This document shows, piece by piece, positions 24,073 to 31,631 of a DNA stretch of 39,033 nt. Within the stretch, counting starts at the first letter, position 1. The number at the start of each line of letters is the position of its first letter. Position numbers and translations under genes: made by a program. The stretch covers positions 323,714-362,746 of the forward strand of contig NZ_WVZN01000047.1 of NCBI RefSeq assembly GCF_011772445.1. The letters are read 5' to 3'. The notes beneath the pieces were generated by a model, which worked only from the letters and a program-made list of their open reading frames with translations, was not told the origin of the DNA and did not search any database. The DNA is from Hydrogenophaga sp. (GTDB taxonomy: Bacteria; Pseudomonadota; Gammaproteobacteria; Burkholderiales; Burkholderiaceae_C).

Positions 24073-25028
24073 ACGCCCGCCCCGAACCCGCCGTGATCGA
24101 AGCCGCCCTGGCGCACGACAGCGGCCACCAGCTCAGCAACGCGCACCTCGACGCGCTCGAAGAAGAAACCATCTTCATCCTGCGCGAGGTGGCCGGCGCT
24201 TTCGAACGCCCCGCCCTGCTGTTCTCGGGCGGCAAGGACTCGCTGGTCATGCTCAAGTGCGCCGAGAAGGCCTTCGGGGCGGGCCGCATCCCTTACCCGC
24301 TGCTGATGATCGACACCGGCCACAACTTCCCCGAGGTGACCGACTTCCGCGACCAGCGCGCCAAGGAACTCGGCGCCGAGCTGATCGTGCGCAGCGTCGA
24401 AGATTCCATGGCGCGCGGCACCGTGCGCCTGGCCCACCCCGGCGAGAGCCGCAACGTGCACCAGTCGGTCACGCTGCTGGAGGCCATCGAGGAGTTCCGC
24501 TTCGACGCGCTCTTCGGCGGCGCGCGCCGCGACGAGGAAAAGGCGCGCGCCAAGGAGCGCATCTTTTCGCACCGCGACGGCTTCGGCCAGTGGCAGCCCA
24601 AGGCCCAGCGCCCCGAGCTCTGGACCCTGTTCAACACCCGCCTGCAACAGGGCGAGCACTTCCGCGTGTTCCCCATCAGCAACTGGACCGAACTCGACGT
24701 CTGGCAGTACATCGCGCGCGAGAACATCGGCCTGCCCTCCATCTACTACACCCACCAGCGCCAGGTGGTGGACCGCCGCGGCCTGCTGGTGCCCGTGACC
24801 GAACTCACCCCGCCGCGCGACGGCGAACAGGTGCAGGTGCGCGACGTGCGCTTTCGCACCGTGGGCGACATCACCTGCACCTGCCCCGTGGAGAGCACGG
24901 CGGCCACGCCGCAGCAGATTGTGATCGAGACCCTGGCCGCCGAGGTCAGCGAGCGCGGCGCCACGCGCATGGACGACAAGACGAGCGACGCCTCGATGGA
25001 AAAACGCAAGAAGGACGGGTACTTCTGA
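24069..25028 (+). CDS. cysD: Sulfate adenylyltransferase small subunit
   Basis: CysD is the PP-loop ATP sulfurylase subunit that makes APS from sulfate and ATP, powered by the GTPase CysN. The 319-residue protein has the PP-loop LLFSGGKDSLVML near residues 50-62, then FPEVTDFRD and GGARRDEEKARAKERIFS, and ends KRKKDGYF as expected for CysD. The ATG at 24069 overlaps the cysH stop, and an upstream in-frame ATG at 23991 lies inside cysH. Its stop overlaps the cysN start by one base (TGATG, 25026-25030). Confidence 0.96.
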   Translation: MNARPEPAVIEAALAHDSGHQLSNAHLDALEEETIFILREVAGAFERPALLFSGGKDSLVMLKCAEKAFGAGRIPYPLLMIDTGHNFPEVTDFRDQRAKELGAELIVRSVEDSMARGTVRLAHPGESRNVHQSVTLLEAIEEFRFDALFGGARRDEEKARAKERIFSHRDGFGQWQPKAQRPELWTLFNTRLQQGEHFRVFPISNWTELDVWQYIARENIGLPSIYYTHQRQVVDRRGLLVPVTELTPPRDGEQVQVRDVRFRTVGDITCTCPVESTAATPQQIVIETLAAEVSERGATRMDDKTSDASMEKRKKDGYF

Positions 25029-26320
25029 TGAGCACCGCCACCACGCAAGACACCCGCGCCGCGCTGCGCCTGATCACCTGCGGCAGCGTCGACGACGGCA
25101 AGAGCACCCTCATCGGCCGCCTGCTGGTCGACAGCAAGGCCGTGCTGCAGGACCACCTGGCCGGCGTGCAGCGCCAGGGCCAGACCGACCTCGCCCTGCT
25201 CACCGACGGCCTGTCGGCCGAGCGCGAGCAGGGGATCACCATCGACGTGGCCTACCGCTACTTCAGCACCGAAACGCGCAAGTTCATCATCGCCGACGCC
25301 CCGGGCCACGAGCAGTACACCCGCAACATGGTCACCGCCGCCAGCAGCGCCGACGCTGCTGTGGTGCTGGTGGACGCCACCAAGCTCGACTGGCGCAACC
25401 CCGCGCTGGCCCTGCTGCCGCAAACGCGACGCCACAGCCTGCTGGTCAAGCTGCTGCGCGTGCCCTCGGTGGTGTTCGCGGTCAACAAGCTCGACGCCGT
25501 GGACGACGGCGCCACCGCCTTCGCCCACATTGCGTCGGCGTTGAACGCCTTCGCGCAACAGGCCGGCATCGCCGCCACGGCCGTGGTGCCGGTCTCGGCG
25601 CTCAAGGGCTGGAACGTGGTCGACGCCGCCGAGCAGGACGGCTGGTGCGGCTACCACGGCCCCACGCTGCTGGAAATCCTCGAGCACCTGCCCGTGACCA
25701 GGCCCGAAACCGACTTGCCGCTGGCCTTTCCGGTGCAGTGGGTGGAGAAGTTCTCCTCCTCGTCCGACACCTCTCAGGGCCGGCGCGTGTTCTGGGGCCG
25801 CGTGGCCGCCGGGCACGTGCGTCCGGGCCAGACCGTGCGCGTGGCGCCCAACGGCCAGACCGCGGTGGTGGCGCAGGTGCTGGACCACGTGCGCCAGGCG
25901 GGCGAGGTGTCCGCCGGCCACAGCGCAGGCATCGTGCTCGACCGCGAGCTCGATGTGTCGCGCGGCGACTGGCTTCTGGCCGTGGACGCGGCCGGCGCTT
26001 CGCTCGAGGCGAGCCGCGAGATCAGCGCCACGGTGGCCTGGCTGGATGACGAAACGCTGGTGCCGGGCCGCGTGTACTGGGCGCTGCACGGCCACCGCTG
26101 GGTCAAGGCCAAGGTCAAGCGCATCGTGCACCAGATCGACATCCACACCCTGGCCGAGCAGGACGCGGGCGAACTGCCGCCCAACGCCATCGGCCACGTC
26201 GAACTCGCGCTGCAGGAGCCGCTGGCCACCCGCCCGTTCGCCGAATCGCGCTCCCTCGGCGCGCTGGTGCTGGTGGACACCGCCAGCCACCGCACGGCCG
26301 GCGCCGTGCTCGTGCGCTGA
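25028..26320 (+). CDS. cysN: Sulfate adenylyltransferase subunit 1, GTPase
   Basis: CysN is an EF-Tu-like GTPase that drives APS formation by CysD. The 430-residue protein has the G1 motif GSVDDGKSTL (residues 19-28), the G3 motif DAPGHEQY, the G4 motif NKLD, and the translation-factor-like domains II and III. The length corresponds to CysN alone. No CysC (APS kinase) domain is fused at the C-terminus, which agrees with the APS-type CysH in this operon. The ATG at 25028 shares a base with the cysD stop. After it, a 100-bp gap with an inverted repeat and a -10-like box leads to fdxA. Confidence 0.95.
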   Translation: MSTATTQDTRAALRLITCGSVDDGKSTLIGRLLVDSKAVLQDHLAGVQRQGQTDLALLTDGLSAEREQGITIDVAYRYFSTETRKFIIADAPGHEQYTRNMVTAASSADAAVVLVDATKLDWRNPALALLPQTRRHSLLVKLLRVPSVVFAVNKLDAVDDGATAFAHIASALNAFAQQAGIAATAVVPVSALKGWNVVDAAEQDGWCGYHGPTLLEILEHLPVTRPETDLPLAFPVQWVEKFSSSSDTSQGRRVFWGRVAAGHVRPGQTVRVAPNGQTAVVAQVLDHVRQAGEVSAGHSAGIVLDRELDVSRGDWLLAVDAAGASLEASREISATVAWLDDETLVPGRVYWALHGHRWVKAKVKRIVHQIDIHTLAEQDAGELPPNAIGHVELALQEPLATRPFAESRSLGALVLVDTASHRTAGAVLVR

Positions 26321-26337
26321 ATAACCCCACAACCACC

Positions 26338-26391
26338 GACCGGGAAGCCACCAAGGGCAAGCCCGGCCGGTCTTGTGCGGCGCCGTAAAAT
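26338..26391 (+). promoter_or_regulatory. Inverted repeat and candidate -10 box between cysN and fdxA
   Basis: GACCGG (26338-26343) pairs with CCGGTC (26367-26372) over a 23-nt loop, a weak terminator-like fold after cysN. TAAAAT at 26386-26391 is a likely -10 element, 31 bp before the fdxA ATG. No convincing -35 is seen. fdxA therefore may have its own promoter, though read-through from cysN is possible. Confidence 0.35.
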
Positions 26392-26422
26392 CGCCGCTTT
26401 CCGTCTGTCCGATCCCGCCACC

Positions 26423-26752
26423 ATGACCCACGTCGTCACCGAAGCCTGCATCCGCTGCAAATACACCGACTGCGTCGATGTATGTCCCGTGGACTGCTTC
26501 CGCGAAGGCCCCAACTTCCTCACCATCGACCCGGACGAGTGCATCGACTGCGCCGTCTGCATCCCCGAATGCCCGGTGAGTGCGATCTACGCCGAGGAAG
26601 ACCTGCCCAAGGACCAGATCCACATGACGGACATCAACGCCGAGCTGGCCAAGCTGCCCACGTGGAAGAGCATCACCAAGCGCAAGGCCGCGTTGCCCGA
26701 CGCCGAGGAGTGGAAAGACAAGACCGGCAAGCTCGGCGAGCTGATCCGCTGA
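26423..26752 (+). CDS. fdxA: 7Fe ferredoxin FdxA ([3Fe-4S][4Fe-4S])
   Basis: This 109-residue ferredoxin has nine cysteines at 9, 12, 17, 21, 25, 40, 43, 46 and 50, the same pattern as Azotobacter ferredoxin I shifted by one. By that alignment Cys9, 17 and 50 hold the 3Fe cluster and Cys21, 40, 43 and 46 the 4Fe cluster. The long C-terminal tail ([16 protein letters not shown] and on) is typical. The ATG at 26423 gives the standard [17 protein letters not shown] start; the in-frame upstream codons at 26375 lie in the promoter. It is followed after 4 bp by repeat copy B and then a ferredoxin-NADP reductase, its probable electron donor or acceptor. Confidence 0.95.
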   Translation: MTHVVTEACIRCKYTDCVDVCPVDCFREGPNFLTIDPDECIDCAVCIPECPVSAIYAEEDLPKDQIHMTDINAELAKLPTWKSITKRKAALPDAEEWKDKTGKLGELIR

Positions 26753-26756
26753 GCGA

Positions 26757-26822
26757 ATGAGCGCTGCACGGCCGCCCGAAAGCGCTCGAACCGCAGCGCG
26801 CCGCGCGAAGGTTTCCAGGTGA
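26757..26822 (+). repeat. 66-nt repeat copy B: coupled 21-codon ORF with hairpin and Shine-Dalgarno
   Basis: This second copy of the element at 7403-7468 lies 4 bp after the fdxA stop. It encodes MSAARPPESARTAARRAKVSR, and its TGA (26820-26822) overlaps the GTG start (26819) of the next gene. GAAGG at 26807-26811 is 7 nt before that start. GAGCGCT (26759-26765) pairs perfectly with AGCGCTC (26781-26787) around the loop GCACGGCCGCCCGAA. Compared with copy A, two neighbouring base pairs of the stem are swapped with complementary change on both sides, and the C/A mismatch of copy A is a C-G pair here. The block ACCGCAGCGCGCCGCGCG after the hairpin is identical in both copies. Confidence 0.75.
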
Positions 26823-27871
26823 CCACTGCCGCGCCGATCGAGACCGACGCGCTGGTCATCGGCGCCGGGCCCGTGGGTCTGTGGCAGGTGTTCCAGCTTG
26901 GCCTGCAGGACATCCGGGCGCACGTGGTCGACGCCCTGCCCCACGCCGGCGGCCAGCCCGCCGAGCTCTACCCCGACAAGCCCCTCTATGACATCCCCGG
27001 CCTGCCCCTGTGCAGCGGCCGGGAGTTGGTCGATCGCCTGCTCCAGCAGGTCAAGCCCTTCGCGCCCACGCTGCACCTCGGCCAGTCGGTGAGCGCACTG
27101 GCGCGCGAAGCCGATGACCGCTGGGCCGTGCAGACCTCCACCGGCCAGCGGTTTCTCTCGCGCCTGGTGTTCATCGCCGCAGGGGTGGGGGCCTTCCAGC
27201 CCAAACGCCTCAAGCTCGAGGGCGTCGAGGCTTTCGAAGGCCGGCAGGTGCACCACCGCTTCGACCCGGCGCACGACTGGAGCGGCCAGCACGTGGTGGT
27301 GCACGGCGGTGACGATCTCGCGATCGACTGGGCGCTGCGCCTGCTGGACAGCCCCACCCCGCCCGAGCGCCTGAGCCTGCTGCACCGGCGCGAGCTGCTG
27401 CAATCGGACGACGCCGCCGCGCTGACGCGCGTGCAGGACGCCATCGCCACCGGCCGCGCGCGGCTGGTGGTGGGCCAGCCCGTGGGCCTGAGCAGCACAG
27501 GCGATCGCTTGCAAGCCCTGCAACTGCTCGACCCGCAAGGCAAGACGCAGGCGCTCGCGCTCGACCAGCTCGTGGTGGCCCTCGGCCTGTCGCCGCGCCT
27601 GGGGCCCATCGCCGACTGGGGCCTGGCCATGGACCGCAAGCAACTGGTGGTGAACACCGATGGCTTCGAGACCAGCGAGGCCGGCCTGTACGCCGTGGGC
27701 GACATCAACACCTACCCCGGCAAGAAGAAGCTCATCCTCTGCGGTTTCCACGAGGCCACTCTGGCCGCTTTCGCCGCTGCCGCGCGCCTGCGGCCCGACC
27801 AGCGTGTGCCGCTGCAATACACCACCACCAGCCCGCGCCTGCACCAACTGCTGGGCGTGGCGCCGCGCTGA
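26819..27871 (+). CDS. Ferredoxin--NADP+ reductase, thioredoxin-reductase-like type (FNR2)
   Basis: This 350-residue FAD/NAD(P) protein has a TrxR-like fold but lacks the redox CxxC of thioredoxin reductases. The FAD motif is VIGAGPVGLWQ near residues 13-23; AGGQPAELYPDKPLYDIPG near 43-61 and the NADP-side VVHGGDDLAIDWAL match the YumC/CT1512 type ferredoxin-NADP reductases. The C-terminal FAD block is GLYAVGDINTYPGKKKLI. It starts at GTG 26819, overlapping the repeat ORF stop. The location beside fdxA strongly suggests that FdxA is its partner. It is unrelated in fold to Fpr at 17689. Its downstream flank contains the promoter and TPP riboswitch of the next gene. Confidence 0.85.
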   Translation: MTTAAPIETDALVIGAGPVGLWQVFQLGLQDIRAHVVDALPHAGGQPAELYPDKPLYDIPGLPLCSGRELVDRLLQQVKPFAPTLHLGQSVSALAREADDRWAVQTSTGQRFLSRLVFIAAGVGAFQPKRLKLEGVEAFEGRQVHHRFDPAHDWSGQHVVVHGGDDLAIDWALRLLDSPTPPERLSLLHRRELLQSDDAAALTRVQDAIATGRARLVVGQPVGLSSTGDRLQALQLLDPQGKTQALALDQLVVALGLSPRLGPIADWGLAMDRKQLVVNTDGFETSEAGLYAVGDINTYPGKKKLILCGFHEATLAAFAAAARLRPDQRVPLQYTTTSPRLHQLLGVAPR

Positions 27872-27873
27872 CC

Positions 27874-27879
27874 TACAAT
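27874..27879 (+). promoter_or_regulatory. Candidate -10 box upstream of the TPP riboswitch
   Basis: TACAAT begins 3 bp after the reductase stop and about 27 bp before the riboswitch core, a good distance for a start near 27886. The matching -35 would lie inside the reductase gene and is weak (CTGGGC at 27851). Confidence 0.5.
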
Positions 27880-27900
27880 CCGAGCGCGTTTCCGAACGCA

Positions 27901-27985
27901 TCCGCTAGGGGTGTTTCGACCGGCTCCGGTCGCGACTGAGAGAGTCCCTTCGAACCTGATTGAGGTAATCCTCGCGCAGGGAAGC
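27901..27985 (+). promoter_or_regulatory. TPP (thiamine pyrophosphate) riboswitch
   Basis: The conserved THI-box core is clear: AGGGGTG (from 27907), the P3 stem CGACCG-GCTC-CGGTCG, CTGAGAGAGTCCCTTCGAACC (the pyrimidine-sensing CTGAGA and GAACCTGAT blocks), the P4 stem GAGG-TAAT-CCTC, and the closing CAGGGAA. P1 appears short (GCT with AGC). It precedes a TonB-dependent receptor gene, so thiamine pyrophosphate should repress that gene. The expression platform is not obvious: no T-tailed terminator follows, but a hairpin CCGCAC-ACCC-GTGCGG at 28002-28017 lies between the aptamer and the start codon, so control may act on translation. Confidence 0.9.
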
Positions 27986-28071
27986 ATGAGCACAGCGACC
28001 ACCGCACACCCGTGCGGCCCCGGGCGCGGCGGCTCGGCCCCCTGCCATGAACCGTCCTCCGGACACCGCAC

Positions 28072-30237
28072 ATGGCACCACCGTTCCGCTTCCTTCTCCA
28101 CCCGCTGGCCTGCGCGGTCCTGATCGCCGCTTCGCCGGCCCACGCGCAATCCGACCCCGCCACTCTGCCCACCGTGACGGTGCGCAGCGGCGCCGCCACC
28201 GCCACAGGCGAGGTCTCCGGCTTCGCCGACCAGCCCCTGTCCACCGCCCCGCTCAGCGCCACGCTCATCGGCAGCGACACCATCGCCGAGACCGGTGCGC
28301 GCAGCCTGCGCGACCTCTACCGGCTCGACTCGTCGGTGAGCGACGCTTACAACGCTGTCGGCTACTACGACTACGCCAGCGTGCGCGGCTTCGTGCTCGA
28401 CCACAGCTACAACTACCGCCGCGAGGGCCTGCCCATCAGCGCCGAGACCAGCCTGCCGATCGACCATCTGGAGCGGGTGGAGCTGCTCAAGGGCACCAGT
28501 GGCATCCAGGCCGGCACCAGCGCGCCCGGCGGCCTGTTCAACGCCGTGGTGAAGCGCCCCACCGCGACACCCATGCGCCGCGCCCGCGCCGAGATCAACA
28601 GCGAAGGCAATGCCCTCGCGCACCTGGACCTGAGCGCGCGCCTGGCCGATGGCGACCTCGGCTACCGCCTCAACGTGCTCGGCGAGCGCCTCAACACCGA
28701 AGCGCCCGGGACCGAGGGCTGGCGCGGCCTGCTCGCCCTGGCCATGGACGCGCGCCTTTCGCGCGACAGCCTGCTCGAGGCCGAGTTCGAACTCTCGCGG
28801 CGCCGCCAGGCCACCGTGCCCGGCCTGAGCCTGCTGGGCGACAGCCTGCCTCCTGCCGACGCGGGCCTCAACATCAACACCCAGCCCTGGAGCCAGCCCA
28901 CCGACTTCCGCAACTTCAGCGGCAGCCTGCGCTTCACCCAGGCCATCAACGAGCGCTGGAACTGGCAGGTGCAGGCGGGCTGGCAGTCGCTGGACACCAA
29001 CGACTTCCTCGCCTACCCCTATGGCTGCTGGGACGCCGGCAGCGGCACCTACTACGCCGACCGCTACTGCCCCGACGGCGGCTTCGACCTCTACGACTTT
29101 CGCAGCCTGGGCGAAGAACGCCGCAGCACCGCCGTGCAATGGCGCCTGAACGGCCAGTTCGACACCGGCGCGGTGGGCCACAAGCTCAGCACCGGCGTGC
29201 TGTTCAACCGCTTCACGCTGCGCGGCCAACCCCAGGCCGACAACAACGCCCCCGTGGGCACGGGCAACCTGTTCACCCTGCCCACGTTCGCGCCGCTGCC
29301 CGACTTCACCGACCCCTTCGTCAACCGCACCGAGCGCAGCACCGAGTTCTTCGCCACCGACGTGATCCAGTGGACACCCGCGCTGCAGACCTGGATCGGC
29401 CTGCGCCACACGCGGCTGGACCGCCAGAGCGTGCGCACCGACGGCAGCCGCGCCACCGACCACACGCAAAACTTCACCACGCCCTGGCTCGCGCTGGCCT
29501 ACAAGCTCGACGCGGCGCGCACCGCGTACGCCAGTTGGGGCGAGGGCGTGGAGTCGGAAGTGGCCGCCGGCCGCGCGCGCTACAGCAACGCCAACCAGGC
29601 GCTGCCCGCGCTCAAGAGCGAACAGTGGGAGATCGGCCTGAAGTCCGACGATGGCCGGTCGCGCTGGCAGGTCACGGTGTTCGACATCGCGCGCCCCGTC
29701 TCCGGCGACCGCCTCAACGACCCCGCGGGTTGCGACGATGGCGTGCCGGGCTCGTGCACCCGCGTCATCGACGGCGAGGCACGCCACCGCGGACTGGAAC
29801 TGGCCGGTGGCCGCAGCGCGGGCCTCTGGCGCTACGACGCCAGCGTGACCTGGCTCGACGCCGAGCGCCAGGGCTCCACGCTGAACCCCGCCCTCAATGG
29901 GCGGCGCGTGACCAACGTCCCGCGCTGGGTGCTGCGCGCCAACCTCACGCGCGCCATCGGGTCGGTGCCCGGGCTGCGCCTGGGCGCTCACGTCTCGCAC
30001 GAAGGCCGGCGCGCGAGCGTGCCCGACAACTCGCTCACGCTGCCCTCGTGGACGCGCGTGGACGCCACACTGCGCTACGACACGCGCCTGCAAGGCCGCG
30101 CCGCCACCTGGACCGTCGGCATCCACAACCTGTTCGACCGCCGCTACTTCCAGGAATCGCCGTACCAGTACGAACACATCTACCTGTTTCCCGGCGCGTC
30201 GCGCACGCTGCGCGTGGCGCTGGAGACCGATTTTTGA
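28072..30237 (+). CDS. TonB-dependent outer-membrane receptor under TPP control (predicted thiamine-compound uptake)
   Basis: This 721-residue TonB-dependent receptor starts with a signal peptide (residues 1 to about 25, ending SPAHA). A TonB-box-like LPTVTVRSG follows, then the plug domain (ETGARSLRDLY, SVRGFVLDHSY, ERVELLKGTSGIQAGTSAPG) and a 22-strand-type barrel that ends in the aromatic residue of LETDF. By similarity it looks like a siderophore receptor. The TPP riboswitch just upstream argues that it imports thiamine or a precursor instead. Two cysteine pairs (YGCWD/RYCPD and AGCDD/GSCTR) lie in predicted surface loops. I chose the ATG at 28072 because it begins the signal peptide; an earlier in-frame ATG at 28047 exists only in another frame. 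No inner-membrane thiamine transporter is next to it. Confidence 0.85.
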   Translation: MAPPFRFLLHPLACAVLIAASPAHAQSDPATLPTVTVRSGAATATGEVSGFADQPLSTAPLSATLIGSDTIAETGARSLRDLYRLDSSVSDAYNAVGYYDYASVRGFVLDHSYNYRREGLPISAETSLPIDHLERVELLKGTSGIQAGTSAPGGLFNAVVKRPTATPMRRARAEINSEGNALAHLDLSARLADGDLGYRLNVLGERLNTEAPGTEGWRGLLALAMDARLSRDSLLEAEFELSRRRQATVPGLSLLGDSLPPADAGLNINTQPWSQPTDFRNFSGSLRFTQAINERWNWQVQAGWQSLDTNDFLAYPYGCWDAGSGTYYADRYCPDGGFDLYDFRSLGEERRSTAVQWRLNGQFDTGAVGHKLSTGVLFNRFTLRGQPQADNNAPVGTGNLFTLPTFAPLPDFTDPFVNRTERSTEFFATDVIQWTPALQTWIGLRHTRLDRQSVRTDGSRATDHTQNFTTPWLALAYKLDAARTAYASWGEGVESEVAAGRARYSNANQALPALKSEQWEIGLKSDDGRSRWQVTVFDIARPVSGDRLNDPAGCDDGVPGSCTRVIDGEARHRGLELAGGRSAGLWRYDASVTWLDAERQGSTLNPALNGRRVTNVPRWVLRANLTRAIGSVPGLRLGAHVSHEGRRASVPDNSLTLPSWTRVDATLRYDTRLQGRAATWTVGIHNLFDRRYFQESPYQYEHIYLFPGASRTLRVALETDF

Positions 30238-30276
30238 GTTTCTTCGCCCGCGGCCGGAACCGCCTCAAAACGACGC

Positions 30277-30282
30277 TATAAT
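30277..30282 (+). promoter_or_regulatory. -10 box of the tRNA-Asn gene
   Basis: A perfect TATAAT lies 10 bp before the tRNA, in an otherwise GC-rich stretch just after the receptor gene. The -35 region (about 30254) is not a clear match. Confidence 0.6.
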
Positions 30283-30292
30283 TTGAGGCTGT

Positions 30293-30368
30293 TCCCTGAT
30301 AGCTCAGTCGGTAGAGCGACGGACTGTTAATCCGCAGGTCCCTGGTTCGAGTCCAGGTCGGGGAGCCA
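30293..30368 (+). tRNA. tRNA-Asn (GTT)
   Basis: This 76-nt gene folds into a full cloverleaf. The acceptor TCCCTGA pairs with TCGGGGA (one G-T wobble), followed by discriminator G and an encoded CCA (30366-30368). The D-arm contains AGCTCAGTCGGTAGAGC, the anticodon loop CTGTTAA has the anticodon GTT at 30326-30328, and the T-arm has GGTTCGAGTCC. It is a single tRNA with its own -10 box and a strong terminator. Confidence 0.97.
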
Positions 30369-30380
30369 CCCAACACCCGC

Positions 30381-30408
30381 ACAACGGCCTTCTTGCGAAG
30401 GCCGTTGT
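30381..30408 (+). terminator. Strong terminator after tRNA-Asn
   Basis: ACAACGGCCTTC (30381-30392), loop TTGC, GAAGGCCGTTGT (30397-30408): a perfect 12-bp stem, followed by CGTTTC. It begins 12 bp after the tRNA CCA end. Confidence 0.85.
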
Positions 30409-30438
30409 CGTTTCGGGGCCTTTCATCTTCCGCACGCC

Positions 30439-30801
30439 ATGCAACGCCTGATCACCCTGGGCTTCTGGTGCAGCGTCGCCGGCCTCACCATCGCCTCCCT
30501 GGTACCGGTCGAGCTGCTGCCCCCGCAGGCCATGAACATCTGGGACAAGGCCCAGCACGCCCTGGGCTTCGCCTGGTTGGCCCTGCTGGGGCTCTTCGCC
30601 TACCCGCGCCAAGCCACGGCAGTGGTCGCAGGGCTCATCCTGTGGGGCGGCCTGATCGAACTCATGCAACTGGCCACCAGCTGGCGCTACGGCGAGTGGA
30701 TCGACTGGCTGGCCGACACCATCGGCGTGCTGACCGTGTGGCTGGCCTGGCGCCTGCTGCCCGAGCGCCTGAGGGGCCGCGTGTTGTCCGCACGCACTTG
30801 A
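30439..30801 (+). CDS. VanZ-like family membrane protein
   Basis: This 120-residue protein has four hydrophobic segments and the VanZ-like signature: [31 protein letters not shown] (read by its parts DKAQHALGF and WGGLIELMQ) and [15 protein letters not shown]. The family is widespread and mostly uncharacterised; VanZ itself gives low-level teicoplanin resistance, but a resistance role should not be assumed here. It starts 31 bp after the tRNA terminator and ends 59 bp before aat, in the same direction, with no obvious functional link to either. Confidence 0.88.
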   Translation: MQRLITLGFWCSVAGLTIASLVPVELLPPQAMNIWDKAQHALGFAWLALLGLFAYPRQATAVVAGLILWGGLIELMQLATSWRYGEWIDWLADTIGVLTVWLAWRLLPERLRGRVLSART

Positions 30802-30860
30802 TGCCACGGGGGCGCCGCGCACAATAGCGGGAACACGACCGCGCCAACGCCGCCCGCGCC

Positions 30861-31631
30861 ATGACCCAGACGCCCCCCACCCGACCGCTGCCCTGGCTGG
30901 AGCCGGGGGAGCCGTTCCCGCCGGTCGAGCAGGCCTGGGGCGCGCACGATCCCGCGCCGGGCCTGCTGGCCGCCGGCGGCGTGCTGGACGTGCCCACGCT
31001 GGTGGCCGCGTACTCGCGCGGCATCTTTCCCTGGTACAGCTCGGGCCAGCCCATTCTTTGGTGGAGCACCAATCCGCGCATGGTGCTGTTCCCGCGCGAG
31101 TTCCGCCTGCACCGCTCGCTGCGCAAGACGATTCAGAAGCTGCAAGCCGAGCAGCGTCTCGACGTGCGCATCGACCACGACTTCGAGCGGGTGATCCAGG
31201 CTTGCGCGCAAACGCCGCGCAACGGCCAAAGCGGCACCTGGATCCTGCCCGCCATGGTGCAGGCCTATGTGCGCCTGCACCGCGCCGGCATGGCCCATTC
31301 GGTGGAAACGTGGATCGACGGCGAACTGGTTGGCGGCCTGTACGTGGTCAACGTCGGCGCCATGGTGTTCGGCGAATCCATGTTCAGCCGGCGCAGCGAC
31401 GCCTCCAAGATCGCCCTGGCGGGCCTGATGGCGCTGTGCCGCCACCATGGCATCACCCTGGTGGACTGCCAGCAGGACACCGCCCACCTGGCCTCGTTGG
31501 GCGGACGCCTGATGCCGCGCGAGGACTTCGTGGATCACGTGCGCCTGGCCCTGCTGCAACCCGCGCCCCGCTGGGAATTCAGCCCCGTATACTGGCGCGA
31601 GCACTTCCCCATCGGCGACGAACGCGCGTGA
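30861..31631 (+). CDS. aat: Leucyl/phenylalanyl-tRNA--protein transferase
   Basis: Aat adds Leu or Phe from aminoacyl-tRNA to proteins with N-terminal Lys or Arg, marking them for ClpS/ClpAP degradation (bacterial N-degron pathway). The 256-residue protein shows the family blocks [39 protein letters not shown] (read as parts), and the core [17 protein letters not shown] with [20 protein letters not shown]. Length is normal. Its stop overlaps the GTG start of bpt (GTGA at 31628-31631), so the two transferases are translationally coupled. Confidence 0.95.
   Translation: MTQTPPTRPLPWLEPGEPFPPVEQAWGAHDPAPGLLAAGGVLDVPTLVAAYSRGIFPWYSSGQPILWWSTNPRMVLFPREFRLHRSLRKTIQKLQAEQRLDVRIDHDFERVIQACAQTPRNGQSGTWILPAMVQAYVRLHRAGMAHSVETWIDGELVGGLYVVNVGAMVFGESMFSRRSDASKIALAGLMALCRHHGITLVDCQQDTAHLASLGGRLMPREDFVDHVRLALLQPAPRWEFSPVYWREHFPIGDERA

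Noticed and set aside
24746..27901. 1051-codon minus ORF across cysN, fdxA and the reductase
   Set aside because: It crosses four real genes and the intergenic control region, and has no homology-like features; antisense shadow.
28072..30237. Calling the receptor a siderophore receptor
   Set aside because: Sequence similarity points that way, but the TPP riboswitch directly upstream argues for a thiamine-related substrate and no Fur box is recognised.
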